From assembly GCA_949316495.1 (NCBI GenBank), contig OX439001.1:26499386-26563385 (forward strand): a stretch of DNA of 64,000 nt. The letters are read 5' to 3'. A program made the position numbers and the translations under genes. The notes beneath the pieces are model-generated. The model was not told the DNA's origin. It saw nothing but the letters and a program-made list of their open reading frames with translations, and searched no databases. Positions 47,301 to 60,165 of this stretch are shown here, one piece after another. Source of the stretch: Amphiduros pacificus (taxonomy: Eukaryota; Annelida; Polychaeta; Phyllodocida; Hesionidae). Position 1 is the stretch's first letter. Every line of letters starts with the position of its first letter.

Positions 47301-49342
47301 ATGATTCATCTAGCACAGCCAGGTTATCCAATATACTACAGAAGCTGGGAGAATGCAAGAGCAAGATTATCAAGTGCTATTGTGTGGTCTCTGACCAAGC
47401 CAGCCGGCAGTAGAGCGGGTGGCAGAGAATAGTGGGCTGGGTGATCCAGACGTGGGCTAGACTGCAGCGCTCAGCATCAGTCATGAGGAGAGTCACGGCA
47501 GCAAGGCCAGATAAGGTGCAAAACCCATCATCTCTCATTAAGCCTGACACAAAGCTTCACGCAAACATCATGCCAATCAACACCTTATCTATATCATCCC
47601 ATTTTTTAAATATAAAGTTACTGTGATAATGAGGCTAAAAAAGTAAAATGGATCTCTTGCAGGCATAAATCAACATTATGTAAGGTTTAGCTGAAAGACA
47701 ATATGAGAACACCTGGACAAGTAGAAGAAAAACTGCAGGCAAGTGGGGGGGCAGGAGGAATAGGGGACTAAGGGGCTGGGGGGCTAGGGGTGGTGAGACA
47801 GGAAATAAGGGGATCAAGATCTTACCCTTGTCTTATGCCCTCTCCAAATGTTTGTGCACCCCAGATGATCACCAGGGGCTGGCAAGAATTAGCCAGGCAA
47901 ATATTGAGCTATAATTCCAAGTTTCATGTACACAAACCCATCTCCATATGAACCTTGGCTTGGAATTATAATCACCTTGATATCCAGATCAGTATTAGCA
48001 TACAGATTATGAGATTATAGGTCATTATGATACCTGGGAACTGTCATTGTAAACCAATCACATAGGATCATAGCTTTACTTCGTAAAAAACATTTTAAAG
48101 TTGGAAACTTCATTACTTTTTACAATTAATGTAGTAATTTTGATTAATGTTTTTGAGAGCCAAAGTGGAAATCACATTTCTCTTATTTTACAAATGCACA
48201 ATCTATCCTTTGTCATTTTCTTGTAAAACATAATTCATGTAATTATCCAATGAAAACACATTTGGTGTTACAGCACAGTTCCACCATCAATTATCTCTGG
48301 TACAGAGGAAATTCCTCCTGTCATTTTTATCCCTTCACTCTGGCAATTTTAAAAAAGAAAAAAAAATGGAATGTCCATTATGATTAGTGTTCTGGATTCA
48401 TGAAGAATAATTTCCATTATTCGCAAAATGATTTACAGATGTATCTATCTCAATTGCATTAACTTTTCCTAAAAAGATTCCCAGCAATTTGAAAAATGTT
48501 CACATTTTTTACATACTTTTCACGTACTTTTAAGAATTAAAATCTGTAAAATATCTCACAAAACAAGCCTTTTCCCATGCCATTTTTGAACTTGAAAATA
48601 GAATTGAAACTTTTCTAAAATTTCCGTTTTTTATAAAAGTTCTCTTTTCAACAAGCAAATTACAGTTTAGTTGAAAATTGATATTGTTATTCATTCACTC
48701 AATTTTATGATTGACATTTTACAAGAAGCATAAGTGTTACAATGACAATAGGTATTGCCCTCCATAATATGACCTCCACAACTTTTCTAAACATCCCCCA
48801 GGCTCCCTATTTGCCTGGCTCAATAATTCATTCTTCCATCTGCTCTAATATGCACAAGTGTTTTTATTCCATTAATCCCGGGATTAGTCATAGTTTGAAC
48901 TTCAATTATACTCATTATTGGAAAGTGGTCAAAACTAAGATGTCCACTGGGAGCTGGGTCTGGGCTGATCACTGTTGCTGGGGGACTGATCATGGCCGAT
49001 CATCACAATCTAATCCCTGCAAATAGCCATTGTTGATCAATAATGCATTTCAACCCATTTGCTTCAATTTTTATTTTCCTTTACAATTTGAGATAATTTT
49101 TTGTGTAGTGCTATTTGGCAGTTTACTAATAGAAAAGTTTTTGCTCACAAAAGTGATTGCCAATGAGATTTTGTTATACAAGTCAACAAAATTAAGTCAT
49201 GCTCGTCCGTTATGCATGACTTGATTTTTAATGTTTTAATTTGATCATGTTAATCTGACCAATTATGTGTTGGTAAAATGTGTGAGAATAAGAGGTGCTC
49301 CAACTTGGTGGAGATGGCAAGTTGATATCAACTTGGATACGA

Positions 49343-49358
49343 CCTTGAAGTGACCTTG
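49343..49358 (-). promoter_or_regulatory. Paired ACCTTGA nuclear-receptor monomer sites
   Basis: ACCTTGAAGTGACCTTGA on the plus strand equals two AAGGT(C) extended half-sites on the minus strand, one being TCAAGGTCA (ERR/NR5-type). Motif-only call. Confidence 0.25.
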
Positions 49359-51779
49359 ACTATAAATTCAGATTTGCCTTCAGATCTGTATCGTGTTTGA
49401 GCATATGAAGGATGACATTGCCTGTCAACAAGAACAAATCTTCTGATAATCTTACTGGCTGTTACACAGTGCAACACTTTCCAACTTATCATCACCACAA
49501 TTCAATGGTGACCTTCGAAAACTACAGGCAGGGAATGATTAAGTGCCCTTTTTAAAAAATAAAAACATGTTTCACTCAAAAATATTTTGGAAAGCCTATT
49601 TTTGAATACCATGGAGAGCATGTTAGTTTAATCTATATATTTGTCCATCAACAGTGCCAGGATGCTTAGGAAATAGATGGTGTAAAATTCCGATCGGCCA
49701 CCTCAGGACCTTTCCATCTACCTGGGCAGGGTTCATCTTTCATGCTTACCTATATGAATGAATACTCTACATATTTTCATCATATACCCACCATCACACT
49801 CTTATATTAAGACCCACCAAAAGGGGAGCACCATGACAGAACTTGCAATATTTTCCCATCTTCTTTAATGCCCTCCATTTTGCAAAGCATTTGGATTATG
49901 TTTCACACTAATTCAATCATTTGTTACAGGAAAAAAACATTTTAATATCATATTTCCTGCATATTGTATTGTGAATAATCTTCCTTTATAACTCTACTTA
50001 AATAAATGTAAATACACTTAAGTATGCTATTACAAAGGCACTTTTAATGTATACCAATATTGGCACAATATCAAAAAGACCATAAGATACATAAGAAACT
50101 TGCATGGCTGAAATAGTTCTGAAAACTGGAAAATTTGTGTCCCTGAGTATTGAATGACAAATTGAATGACAAATAAATTGCTTTCCTGAGAGGTGTGTGT
50201 GTGGAAGGAAGAGAGGGGTGTGAACAACCTCACAGCATATATTTTCACATTAACTGTCACATTACAGAGAAAACTAGAGATTTTGTTATCACCAGGTGAT
50301 ACTGCCAATTTCATCACATCATATTGCCAAATTATATCTCTTCAAAAATCACATCATATTGCCAGAAAATATGATCACATCAGATATTGCAGGATATTTG
50401 CCATGAAATAACATCACATCATACCAAATAAACATTGCACAATATTGCCATAAATTAATGTAGCATCATATTTCAGTAATTTTGTTTCAGACATACAAGA
50501 AACATTATGTAGCAGATTTTGTAATTGGGTGCAAGACTCTTTCCTATTTAAAAAAAATATTTCTTTGGGAAAATGTTACTTGGAAGAAATATCACATGGT
50601 AAAGATTATTAGTAACTCCACCTGGCGATGATAAACCTCAAAACTGACCTATGATCCACAGATATTTCTGTTCAAGTCAGGAGGAAATTCCTCCAAATTG
50701 GCCCAGTCACATAACCAGGCTGGTAAACACATTGCCTGCAATATCACCCTGGATCCCATCATACTTGTGAACCGTCCATCATAACTCACAAACAGGAAAG
50801 ATATGCATGCTATATTCAAAATTGACATGTCCAAATTATATCTCTTTAAATTAGAGTATGATCAAGTTGTCAACTGTTCTACTCTCCATCAGATTATGGA
50901 TATCGAGCAAGTTACAAGCTATGCCTATGGTACTTTCACACGCCTATATGTAAAGTAATTTCATGTTAATGGCACTAAGAAAGTATCCAACAGTTTACTG
51001 AATATGAATTTTAATTTTAATTCTTATTCTTGTATCAAAATTTTCCTGTTGTTTTGTGTCAATGAGAGGGAGAGAATGAGGAAGGTGTTTACAGATGCTG
51101 CACAAATATACACCAAGAAATCTGTAATTGTCTGATAAATATATAAAGTGGAGGCCTTCTTGTCATAAATCCTGCCTAGTTGCCACAATGACACTGCCAT
51201 TTATGATGTATGTTGGTCATCTCACTGACCAAGGGCTTTCCCTTATGCTATTTTTCATTGGCACCATAATAACCATGATGACACCTGTCAAAATATACAG
51301 CCAGTGCCTGTACAAATAGGCATAAATCACACAGCACAATGCCAATGCGACCAGGAGAAATATCACCTCTCCTCCAAATAGCCATTCATCATAGAGGTCA
51401 ATGTGCAAAATAGATTTATAAGCAATCCTTATGTTACCAGTCTTCTTCTTGGAAAACTTGGTCAATATTTACATTTCAATTTGCTGGGTTCTATCTTTTT
51501 TGTCTGTGATGAAACATCCTAAAGTTTGCAGGCAAGCCAAACATCAACAAGATGAGTTTTCGCTGTAAAAACAATCTCCTCCAAGCATTCCTTATGTTTT
51601 TATCAGTTTGCTATCCACATTCTGTTCTTGCACTTAAAAACCAAAGATTTTTGTCTCTCTTTTCAATGGCGCTTCTTATCTCACACAAAGTTTGCTTATA
51701 CAGTTACACTTATTTCAGGCATGTGGGAAAAGAGAGACAAAATTCTCACAGAACCAGATTTGCCATAGGGTGCTAGTGT

Positions 51780-51793
51780 TCACCAGGGGGCAC
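51780..51793 (+). promoter_or_regulatory. CTCF-like site
   Basis: TCACCAGGGGGCAC matches 13 of 14 consensus positions and ends 8 bp before a perfect DR1 nuclear-receptor site. Confidence 0.4.
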
Positions 51794-51801
51794 CAGGGTA
51801 G

Positions 51802-51814
51802 AGGTCAGAGGTCA
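51802..51814 (+). promoter_or_regulatory. Perfect DR1 nuclear-receptor site
   Basis: AGGTCAGAGGTCA is two perfect AGGTCA half-sites with one base between them, the classic RXR, HNF4 or COUP-TF arrangement. Confidence 0.4.
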
Positions 51815-52011
51815 CCTGTTTATGGTCACCACTCAACCACTTTGTGTACTATGTGTGAAATATGTAACATTCTCTTTCGAGACTCTGTCAAAAGCTTATT
51901 ATTACTACTTAAAAAGTACACATCATGTACAAAAGTCAATTTAAATTTTTCTGGTCACTATCTTAATATACAAATTAAATCACTGACAATGTCACTTTTG
52001 GCCCTCATTTT

Positions 52012-52014
<3 letters not shown>

Positions 52015-52071
<57 letters not shown>

Positions 52072-52190
52072 TATATATATAAATAAATATATATAGATAT
52101 ATATTCCCCTCGTGTGTGTGTGTGTGGAGGGGGGATGTGTGGAGAGGGATGTGTGTGTGTGTGGAATGTGTGAATATGTATATATGTATG
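52015..52190. repeat. Compound AT, AAAT and GT microsatellite
   Basis: About 24 AT units (52015-52062), then AAATAAATATATATAT-type variants to about 52104, then GT and GGA-rich runs to about 52190. Confidence 0.92.
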
Positions 52191-53667
52191 TGGTGAGAGG
52201 GCTACCAATATGTCATCATATGTCCATGGTCTGGTACCAGTAGATCCAGAGTACAGTGTCCTGGTGTATCTTGTCTGTGACAGGCCTTCATTATGACACA
52301 CATAATGACCACATTTGATCTCTATTATAACATTACTGCATGTTCTATATCCATCTCGGAGCTGACAGTCTACTCACAGCTTATCTACTACTTTGTGTAT
52401 ATTGGTCATGATTACTGATGATAGAGGCATATAGCACTTAATTGGACTAAGCATGAATTCATCTTATATTTCCATTATATCATCTATATTTATCAAAAAA
52501 TATATACCAAATTTCTTCTCATTCTCTCTAAAATGTTCTAATGTCCACAGCCATTTATTCCTTAATTGCCACTCCATTTTAAGTCCAGTATTGAAGTAAT
52601 GAAGACTGCTTCTGTTTTGTAAATCTGCTTCTAATTTGGATCTAGGGGGCACCACATACCAATCCTAACACAATAAATTCTTCATTGCTCAGAGAAAAGG
52701 AAATATTGTACTTTTGTATTACTTACCGCCTTAATTTTTCAATGTAGAGAAAAACACCTATGGTTACATACCTAAAATGACAAAAAAGTATATTTAAATT
52801 AAATTTCTTTCAAATATAAATAAAATACCAACTAAGTTACTCTGCGCTTAAATTGAAATATATTTACATGTCAAGCGTATTCTTTAACAGTAGATTGTAT
52901 ATTCTTTTCTTTCATGTAAAAAAAACCCACTTAGTACACTAATTCAAAGTACTCTCTTATTATGCCTAATAATATTACTAATTATGAAAAAGATTCTTTC
53001 ATAAAAATATTAAACAGTTTTTCAAAAATGAAAGTGTAAAAAAATCTGTAAACTATTAATAGTAAGTTTTAGTAAGTATTTAATCAATACAAATAAATAA
53101 ATCACAATGCCAAACCAAATATATGAAGTGTTTTCAGAGGACTTTTGATCCATAAAAGGAAAAATATATCACATTCTATATTTTCCTTTCAATGTTTATT
53201 TAGGAAAACCAGGAAATATATGAATGCAAATTTTTTATTTAAAATAAAACTGCAAGAATTTAAGATAAACAAAACAAATAGAAACATAACTTCCTCCTCA
53301 CATGTTAATACTAAATAAACAAATTACAACGTGAACAGTTTGCTGCAAGGGTAACAGACTTTTTTCTCTCAGGTCATGTAATTCAACCCCAAAGCTTCCG
53401 GGAGCAGACTTCTAAGGTTACTAAATTAAGAGGTAAAGGCAAGAAAATTCACACCACACACTCAAGTATGAAGAATGTAGAAAGGTTTTCTTTACTATCA
53501 CCACTCTTTATAATTGGTCTGTGAACCCAATGGGGACACCTGCGTGAAAAGGTGCCACCAGGGCCGACAAGCTCCACTTCAACCTCAATGCAACTCCAAA
53601 CACAATTTAGCTTTTTATACATTTAAAAGCTTTGAGGCTCACAGCATTCTCCACTGAAGAGAAGAAA

Positions 53668-53867
53668 NNNNNNNNNNNNNNNNNNNNNNNNNNNNNNNNN
53701 NNNNNNNNNNNNNNNNNNNNNNNNNNNNNNNNNNNNNNNNNNNNNNNNNNNNNNNNNNNNNNNNNNNNNNNNNNNNNNNNNNNNNNNNNNNNNNNNNNNN
53801 NNNNNNNNNNNNNNNNNNNNNNNNNNNNNNNNNNNNNNNNNNNNNNNNNNNNNNNNNNNNNNNNNNN
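53668..53867. other. Assembly gap, 200 N
   Basis: Exactly 200 ambiguous bases, most likely a placeholder of arbitrary length. Anything at this place is unknown. Confidence 0.99.
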
Positions 53868-55247
53868 ATGAATTCCAACCCTTCTTTCTCTTGGGTCAGA
53901 TTCTATATAAACATGGACCATCTTGTCTGTTCAGCAATATATTAATGTGATCAAACGAGGTCATGTAGGACCATTGCATTGAATGGTGATAATAGCGTAA
54001 TGTGTGATCCTGTTTGGTCAAGCAAAGCTCTCATATGATGCCTCTATGTGGTCATACAATGGCCTGGCAAATCCTTAATAAGTCTCATTTACATATGATC
54101 AAGTAGATTTGTATCCCCTGCTGATTGGACTGGTAGGGCAGCTTATTCAAAATGACTTTTATAAGCTATGCTAAATCCTTTCCGTTTTATTAGAAAAGAG
54201 TAGTATTTTAGGTTAGACCCTTTCTCTTTTGATAGTAAAGAAAATTTTACAATTTCTTTTCTCTTATAGAATATAATCAAGATAAATTTGAAATCATCCA
54301 AGTAAAAAGAAAAACATGTTCGTAACGTGATTGACATTAGTGGAGGGTATGGCATCACAATCACAGGTCCATGGCCAGTATTTCTTTATCTGCATTCTTC
54401 ACTAGACACAAGCAATTGTATCACTCTTTTTATTTCTCTCTTGAGTTTGACATCAATGATGGATGAGTCATAGACTCCACACAGAGAATGCTACCTACAC
54501 ATTTTAGTCTGGTGGAAGAAGAGTGGGAGTCGTATGTACAAAGGCGTGTTTTAATTCTCATCTTTATTGACAGTGTGCATGATGAGAAAGCCATCTGTCT
54601 CATTAGCATCACAATCACACCAAATCTACTAGTTCTTCGCACAAAATCAATATCTTTCTGAAAAACTGAAATTTGAATGGTTTGATATGGCCCTGGAGCA
54701 AATTTATAGCTGTGATGGGACTGACAAGCCTAATACTCCCTTGAGGTTGACTAGTAAACAATATTCACAACGCTTATGGGGAAACCTTGCCTCAGAAAGG
54801 ACCAATGTAGAATACTAGATAGAACAGATATATACTCCCACAAATGTAGCTTATTCTTCTCACCATGATCAATATTTCAGATGCTTTTTGTTCTCTGCAG
54901 TTGTCCTCCAGGGGTCATCCATTCTACTAAGAGGAAATATAGCATCCTGCGATAACACAGCTTCCTCTCACTGCCCTGGTCAGCCAAGGCAGTATTCATA
55001 GCTATTAAATGCTTCTCAAAGGTCATATTTCTACATTTAATAAGCTGGAACATGCAGTACCTTTACAATGCATTCACAGTTTATGACTTATATTTCAATT
55101 CTAATCATGCTTTCTTCATGACTGTGTATCATGTAACCTGGCAGTTGATATTTTATTCAAAGATTATTTATATTTTTTCAACTAATAACTTTTGACAGTC
55201 ACATTGGATATCAGATTCCCTTCCCAGAATTCTCTGCTGCATCCTTC

Positions 55248-55870
55248 TCCTTAACCAGCCTCACCCACCCAACCTTCCCCCACCTCCCCCTCCTTAACCA
55301 TCCTCATCCTCCCATCAATCCACCTCAACTACCTTCCTTCACCAGCCTCATTCCCCCACAACCCTCCCCATCTCCCCCTCCTTCACCAGCCTCATTCCCC
55401 CACAACCCTCCCCATCTCCCCCACCTTAACCAGCCTCATCCTCCCATCAACCCTCCCCACCTTAACCAGCCTCATCCTTCCATCAACCCTCCCCACCTTA
55501 ACCAGCCTCATCCTCCCGTCAATCCTCCCCACCTTAACCAGCCTCATCCTCCCATCAATCCTCCCCACCTTAACCAGCCCCATCCTCCCGTCAATCCTCC
55601 CCACCTTAACCAGCCTAATCCCCCACAACCTTCCCCTACCTACCCCTCCTTAACCAGCCTCATCCTCCCATCACCCCTCCCCACCTTAACCAGCCTCATC
55701 CTCCCATCACCCCTCCCCACCTTAACCAGCCTCATCCTCCCATCACCCCTCCCCACCTTAACCAGCCTCATCCTCCCGTCAATCCTCCCCACCTTAACCA
55801 GCCTAATCCCCCACAACCTTCCCCTACCTCCCCCTCCTTAACCAGCTTCATCCTCCCCACAACACTCCCC
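55248..55870. repeat. 36-bp pyrimidine-rich minisatellite
   Basis: Units share CACCTTAACCAGCCTCATCC followed by TCCCATCA and CTCCC. The plus strand is very C/T-rich for over 600 bp, with further CT-rich sequence to about 56050. Copies vary (CCCGTCAATCC, CCCACAACC). Confidence 0.92.
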
Positions 55871-58065
55871 CTCCTTAATAAGCCTCATCCCCCTCAACCC
55901 CCCCTCCCCTCCTTGACCATAACCCTCACCCTTACACAGTTCTCCCTCTCCCTCAATCCTTCTTCACCCCTCTTATTGACCTTCTATTTGCCCCTCTCCT
56001 GTGACCCCTCCACTCACCCTTCTCTTTAACCCTGTCATTGACCCTCTCCCCAGCCTCATCGGCCCTGGAAAATTCTGTCCTATTAACTGTCAACTATGAA
56101 TAATGAATCACGGCCTCCCTTGAGTTTGTTCTCTCACTGGTCGAGCTAGCCAGTGTTCAGCTGAGGATGTTCCTTAATTAGGACAGGGATTAGTCTTAAA
56201 TCTAAGAGTGGGGAGCTAAGACAGCATGCTCCATCAACCAGGGAGTGCCTTCTTCATTAATACTGCATTATGCGGCAGGTGATTTCTTAAAGCAGACTTT
56301 CTATATTGATTATCTTCACTTTTCATTGTAAATGCTCATACTTTGTGCAATCCTCACGTTCAAGATCCACAAAATCAGAAACAAAGTCAGCCAGGTATGA
56401 AATATTGAAAATTATTCTTCTATAATATTTAAACTTTTAGATTAAGATTCACTGAGAGAGAACGGCACTACAAAGTATGGCTCCTACCCATAAGAAAACA
56501 ATATATTTTATCATCCTCAGTCCATTATTGTTATCAACATTACTTTCATTTTTCTTTTCTTTAAAAACTCTTAAGGAATGGATCTTTCAAAATGAATTGT
56601 TCTTGTGAATAAGAATATGAGAGAGACCAGGATTATTGCATAATGCAAATGATCAAATGAAACTCAGTACTAAAAGTTCAACTGCAATAATAATCCAGCA
56701 AAGACTGGAGTAAACATATCAATCTTTCCCAAATAAAATGGAATTGAATGCATTGTGATGTTATCAAGTCCTAACACTTGATAACAATTTGAAGTCATTA
56801 TGAAGCTACCAATGGAATTCCAAATGTCCATCTTTTCCTAAATATAATTTCTCTTCTGTTTCACCTAACTCTATATTTTTATTCACCACAATAGCCATTG
56901 CACAGATTTACTCCACATACTGCTCCTAAATATTAAAAAAAGTGCATCTCTCCAGTCTTTAGAAATGTCAAGATTACTTAATACCATTTAAAAATGTTAT
57001 CAAAATTTTCCAGTGAAGAATTTTTAATTCCAATTACGTAGAAAGGTAACAAAGCATCAAACATATTTCTGCCAGTCACCACAATGAGAACACACACCAG
57101 AGGAGAGGCTTAGAAAATCAAAATGTATATCATATATAGGAGATCAGGTCAGTGACAGAGAACTTATTGCAGATAAATAGTCAAAATATGAGTTCCAGGA
57201 ATCAAAATGGCAACAATAAGAGAGGTGATTTATTATGTGAAAATGTATCACTATCTTCTAAAGATATATGGAAGAGACATATTTATCAAGATGTCTGTCA
57301 ACTTTGAATTATCGGTTACTTAAGTGAAATAAGTTCAATGTCAAGTGAATAAGCCATTCTCCTAAAAAAAAAATGAAAAATCTGCTGCACTTACAGCATG
57401 TTGCCATGGTGATGTCTTGCTATAATGTCATTAATTTTGTTTATAGAAACTACTGATGTCATATTCTCCATTATAGTTTTTCACTTGTTCAATATGCCTC
57501 ACTTGTAGCCAATGAGAAATATCAGAGTGCACAGTAGGCTGCCTCGGGGCCCTATCAGATATATCCAGACTACAACATTCACAGAATTGGAAGCCAATGG
57601 CGGTGATTTACTGGGCAGAGAGAATGTCACAAACAGACTTGGCTCATATCAGGCAATAACAGGCAGTATATTGCATTAAGCATTGATCTTCACTTCATCA
57701 TGCCATAAAATCAGCAGCTGCAATGGACCACCCATCAAAAATTATGACTTGTGGACGATTCCCCTGCCAAAATGACTGAGCCAAATAGGTTGATGGCACA
57801 AAGTCACTCAGATGTATATTGTTATGATGATATATGTGCCATGATTGCCATGATATGTATTTAATGATTGTCCACTTTTTACTATTGGTTTTGTGAAGTA
57901 TAAATAAAAAAGGAGTTGTCGATCCCATGAAAGCTTGGAGGGTATGGTTAATTGCATTTGGATATTACACAAAGAGATAGTTGGCAAGTATTCAGACATG
58001 ACATGAGAATAGTTCACAACATCTTTTGATATACATGACTGTCTGTGGCATACCACAGCCCTGAA

Positions 58066-58292
58066 TGGTGGATTGCATGAGATGTCTAGTGGACTACATG
58101 CAATGTCTGGTGGATTGCATGAGATGTCTAGTGGACTACATGCAATGTCTAGTGGACTGCATGAGATGTCTAGTGGACTACATGCAATGTCTAGTGGACT
58201 GCATGAGATGTCTAGTGGACTACATGCAATGTCTAGTGGATTGCATGAGATGTCTAGTAGATTGCATGAGATATGTTTGGTGTATTGCTTGG
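58066..58292. repeat. 21/42-bp minisatellite, about 10 copies of 21 bp
   Basis: Two 21-bp subunits alternate: GGACTACATGCAATGTCTAG and GGATTGCATGAGATGTCTAG types, forming a 42-bp higher-order unit. Frames stay open through it because the period is a multiple of three. Confidence 0.93.
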
Positions 58293-58448
58293 ATGTACCA
58301 GGTGGATTGCATATCTTATGGATTCCATATGCTATGGCTAGTGATTGCATGAGTTATCCCTGGTAGATGACATACAGAGAAAATACAACAGAAAATATGT
58401 TGTAATTTTAAATTTAAGTGCAATGTTCATAAATATGCAACAGCTTAC

Positions 58449-58469
58449 CTTGGACAACACGCTAATCAT
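58449..58469 (-). CDS. Possible alternative first coding exon of BCAR1 (MISVLSK)
   Basis: On the minus strand ATG ATT AGC GTG TTG TCC AAG is followed by a strong donor GTAAGC at 58448. Phase 0 would join it to the BCAR1 SH3 exon, giving MISVLSK before MSLAKALFDN; an in-frame TAG lies upstream. Vertebrate BCAR1 has several alternative short first exons, as I recall, so this is plausible, but 7 codons and one donor are weak evidence and a chance match is quite possible. Confidence 0.2.
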
Positions 58470-58489
58470 TGACAACTTCCTCTGAAGTT

Positions 58490-58632
58490 CAAGAATAACC
58501 TACTCATTCAAATTTCTATGAAATAGAACAAAACACAACCTACTCATTCAAATTTCTAAGAAATAGAACAATGTACAACCTACTCATTCAAATTTCTACG
58601 AAATAGAACAAAGTACAACCTACTCGTTCAAA
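58490..58632. repeat. 40-45-bp tandem repeat, about 3.5 copies
   Basis: Units share AACCTACTCATTCAAATTTC and then GAAATAGAACAA; copies are nearly identical, so the array is young. Confidence 0.92.
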
Positions 58633-59867
58633 TTGGTTAAATCCTGCTAATGTTCTGTTGAGGCTATATTTGCCACCTTGGAGGAGGATGTGGGCAGATT
58701 GCAGGATTACAGGCTGCCATGTTGTAGGTGTGAAAAACACCTGCCTAGCTTATGACTTGTATCATCTCACCTAAAGCAGCAGCCCTAACTCACTCCTAAT
58801 AGTAATATAAGTACAGGTAAAACTGACACTGAATAAAACATAATGAGGAAAATATAAACTTATATTGGTCCATACTAAAAAATATCTACTCAATAATGAC
58901 CATTAAATAGTAGACAAATGATGTATAGATTATCTTTTATTGCGATTACATATCACTGTGTCATCGCTCTTTATCATGTATTGGTTGAGATTGCTTGATA
59001 TGATCAGAGGAGCTGAGCTGTCACAGTATCTCATATTAATAAATCACATTATATCATTACATCCCCCACCAGATAATACACCACAGTACATTTTTGTATG
59101 ATTTTCTTCCCCATGTTTTAATACTAGTGTTTCCTATTGAAGTATGCCATTTCTCTGGTCAGGTGAAAGAAACAAGAAGAGAAAGGGAGTGTGATCAGAG
59201 GAGAAACGTTCCCCACTGCCCTGGATGTATACGCTGCACAGTATTAGTTTATTAACTCTGAGATGAGTCATCGGTCTTCCTGCCGGCTGGAGGCTGTGAT
59301 CTCCATGTTCGCTTCCTCAATCCACACCATTATGTCACCACTTGGTAGCGATTACTACCTGATTGCACCACCCAAATGACAAACTACATCTTTGCATGTG
59401 TTCACCTGCAATGCTGTATCTTTTATTAACCCTTTTGCTGTCTAAGCAAAATTAGAAAATAAATGTTATAAAAATCAATAAAGTCTCCATACCAAACAAG
59501 TAATAATAAATATGTAATTCATAAGTGTATTTCACTTGTCTTAATTCGCCTGATGTTTTTTTGGTAATCTTAAACATGTTTATACATTATATCTCAATCA
59601 ATATGTTACAAGGGTTAAATAATTTGTGTTTGAGTCTAGATGATCTAAAAGGCGGGGTCCAGAACAGTAGTAGTACAAAAATAGATTAACACCAGTGTGT
59701 GCCAGACATCTATATGGTCATGCACAGGATCACTGCAGGACTCCATATCATTGTGCTCTGCAGCAGTTACTTTAATAGCTGTTTGGCCCAAACTGCTTAA
59801 ACATTCTTGATCCATAGGGACTGCCCAACCCTAAATTCTGGTTAGGCCTCTCTGACTCTTTCTAGCT

Positions 59868-60165
59868 TGACCCCCCCCCCCCTGCACCATTCCTAGCTTA
59901 ACCCTCCCTGCACCATTCCAAGATTGGCTCTCCCTGCCCCATTCCTAGATTGGTTCTCCCTGCACCCTTCGTAGCTTTACCTTCCCTGCACCATTCCTAG
60001 ATTGACCCTCCCTGCACCGTTCCTAGACTGGCTCTCCCTGCCCCATTCCTAGATTGGTTCTCCCTGCACCATTCGTAGCTTTACCTTCCGTGCACCATTC
60101 CTAGATTGGTTCTTCCCTGCACCATTCCTAGATTGGATCTTCCTGTGCCATTTCTAGATTGGCCA
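59868..60165. repeat. 26-bp minisatellite, about 11 copies
   Basis: Units share CCCTGCACCATTCCTAGATT with variants CCCC, CGTAGCTTTACC and GACC. It starts with a 12-base C run (59871-59882). Confidence 0.9.

Larger units (their letters stand above)
40131..53667. other. Gene-free region upstream of BCAR1, part 1
   Basis: 13.5 kb in which no gene could be supported; open frames are short and show no recognisable domain. Contents: fold-back block 41232-41326, paired ACCTTGA sites at 49343-49358, CTCF-like plus DR1 site at 51780-51814, and an AT/GT-rich microsatellite block at 52015-52190. Could be distal regulatory sequence or contain non-coding exons. Confidence 0.6.

Noticed and set aside
55392-55628. 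Minus-strand frame with VKVGRIDGRMRL repeats
   Set aside because: A product of the 36-bp pyrimidine-rich array; low complexity and no gene context.
58065-58366. Open frames of about 95 codons with VDYMQCL / GLHEMSS repeats
   Set aside because: Again the reading of a tandem repeat (21 bp) on both strands and in two frames.
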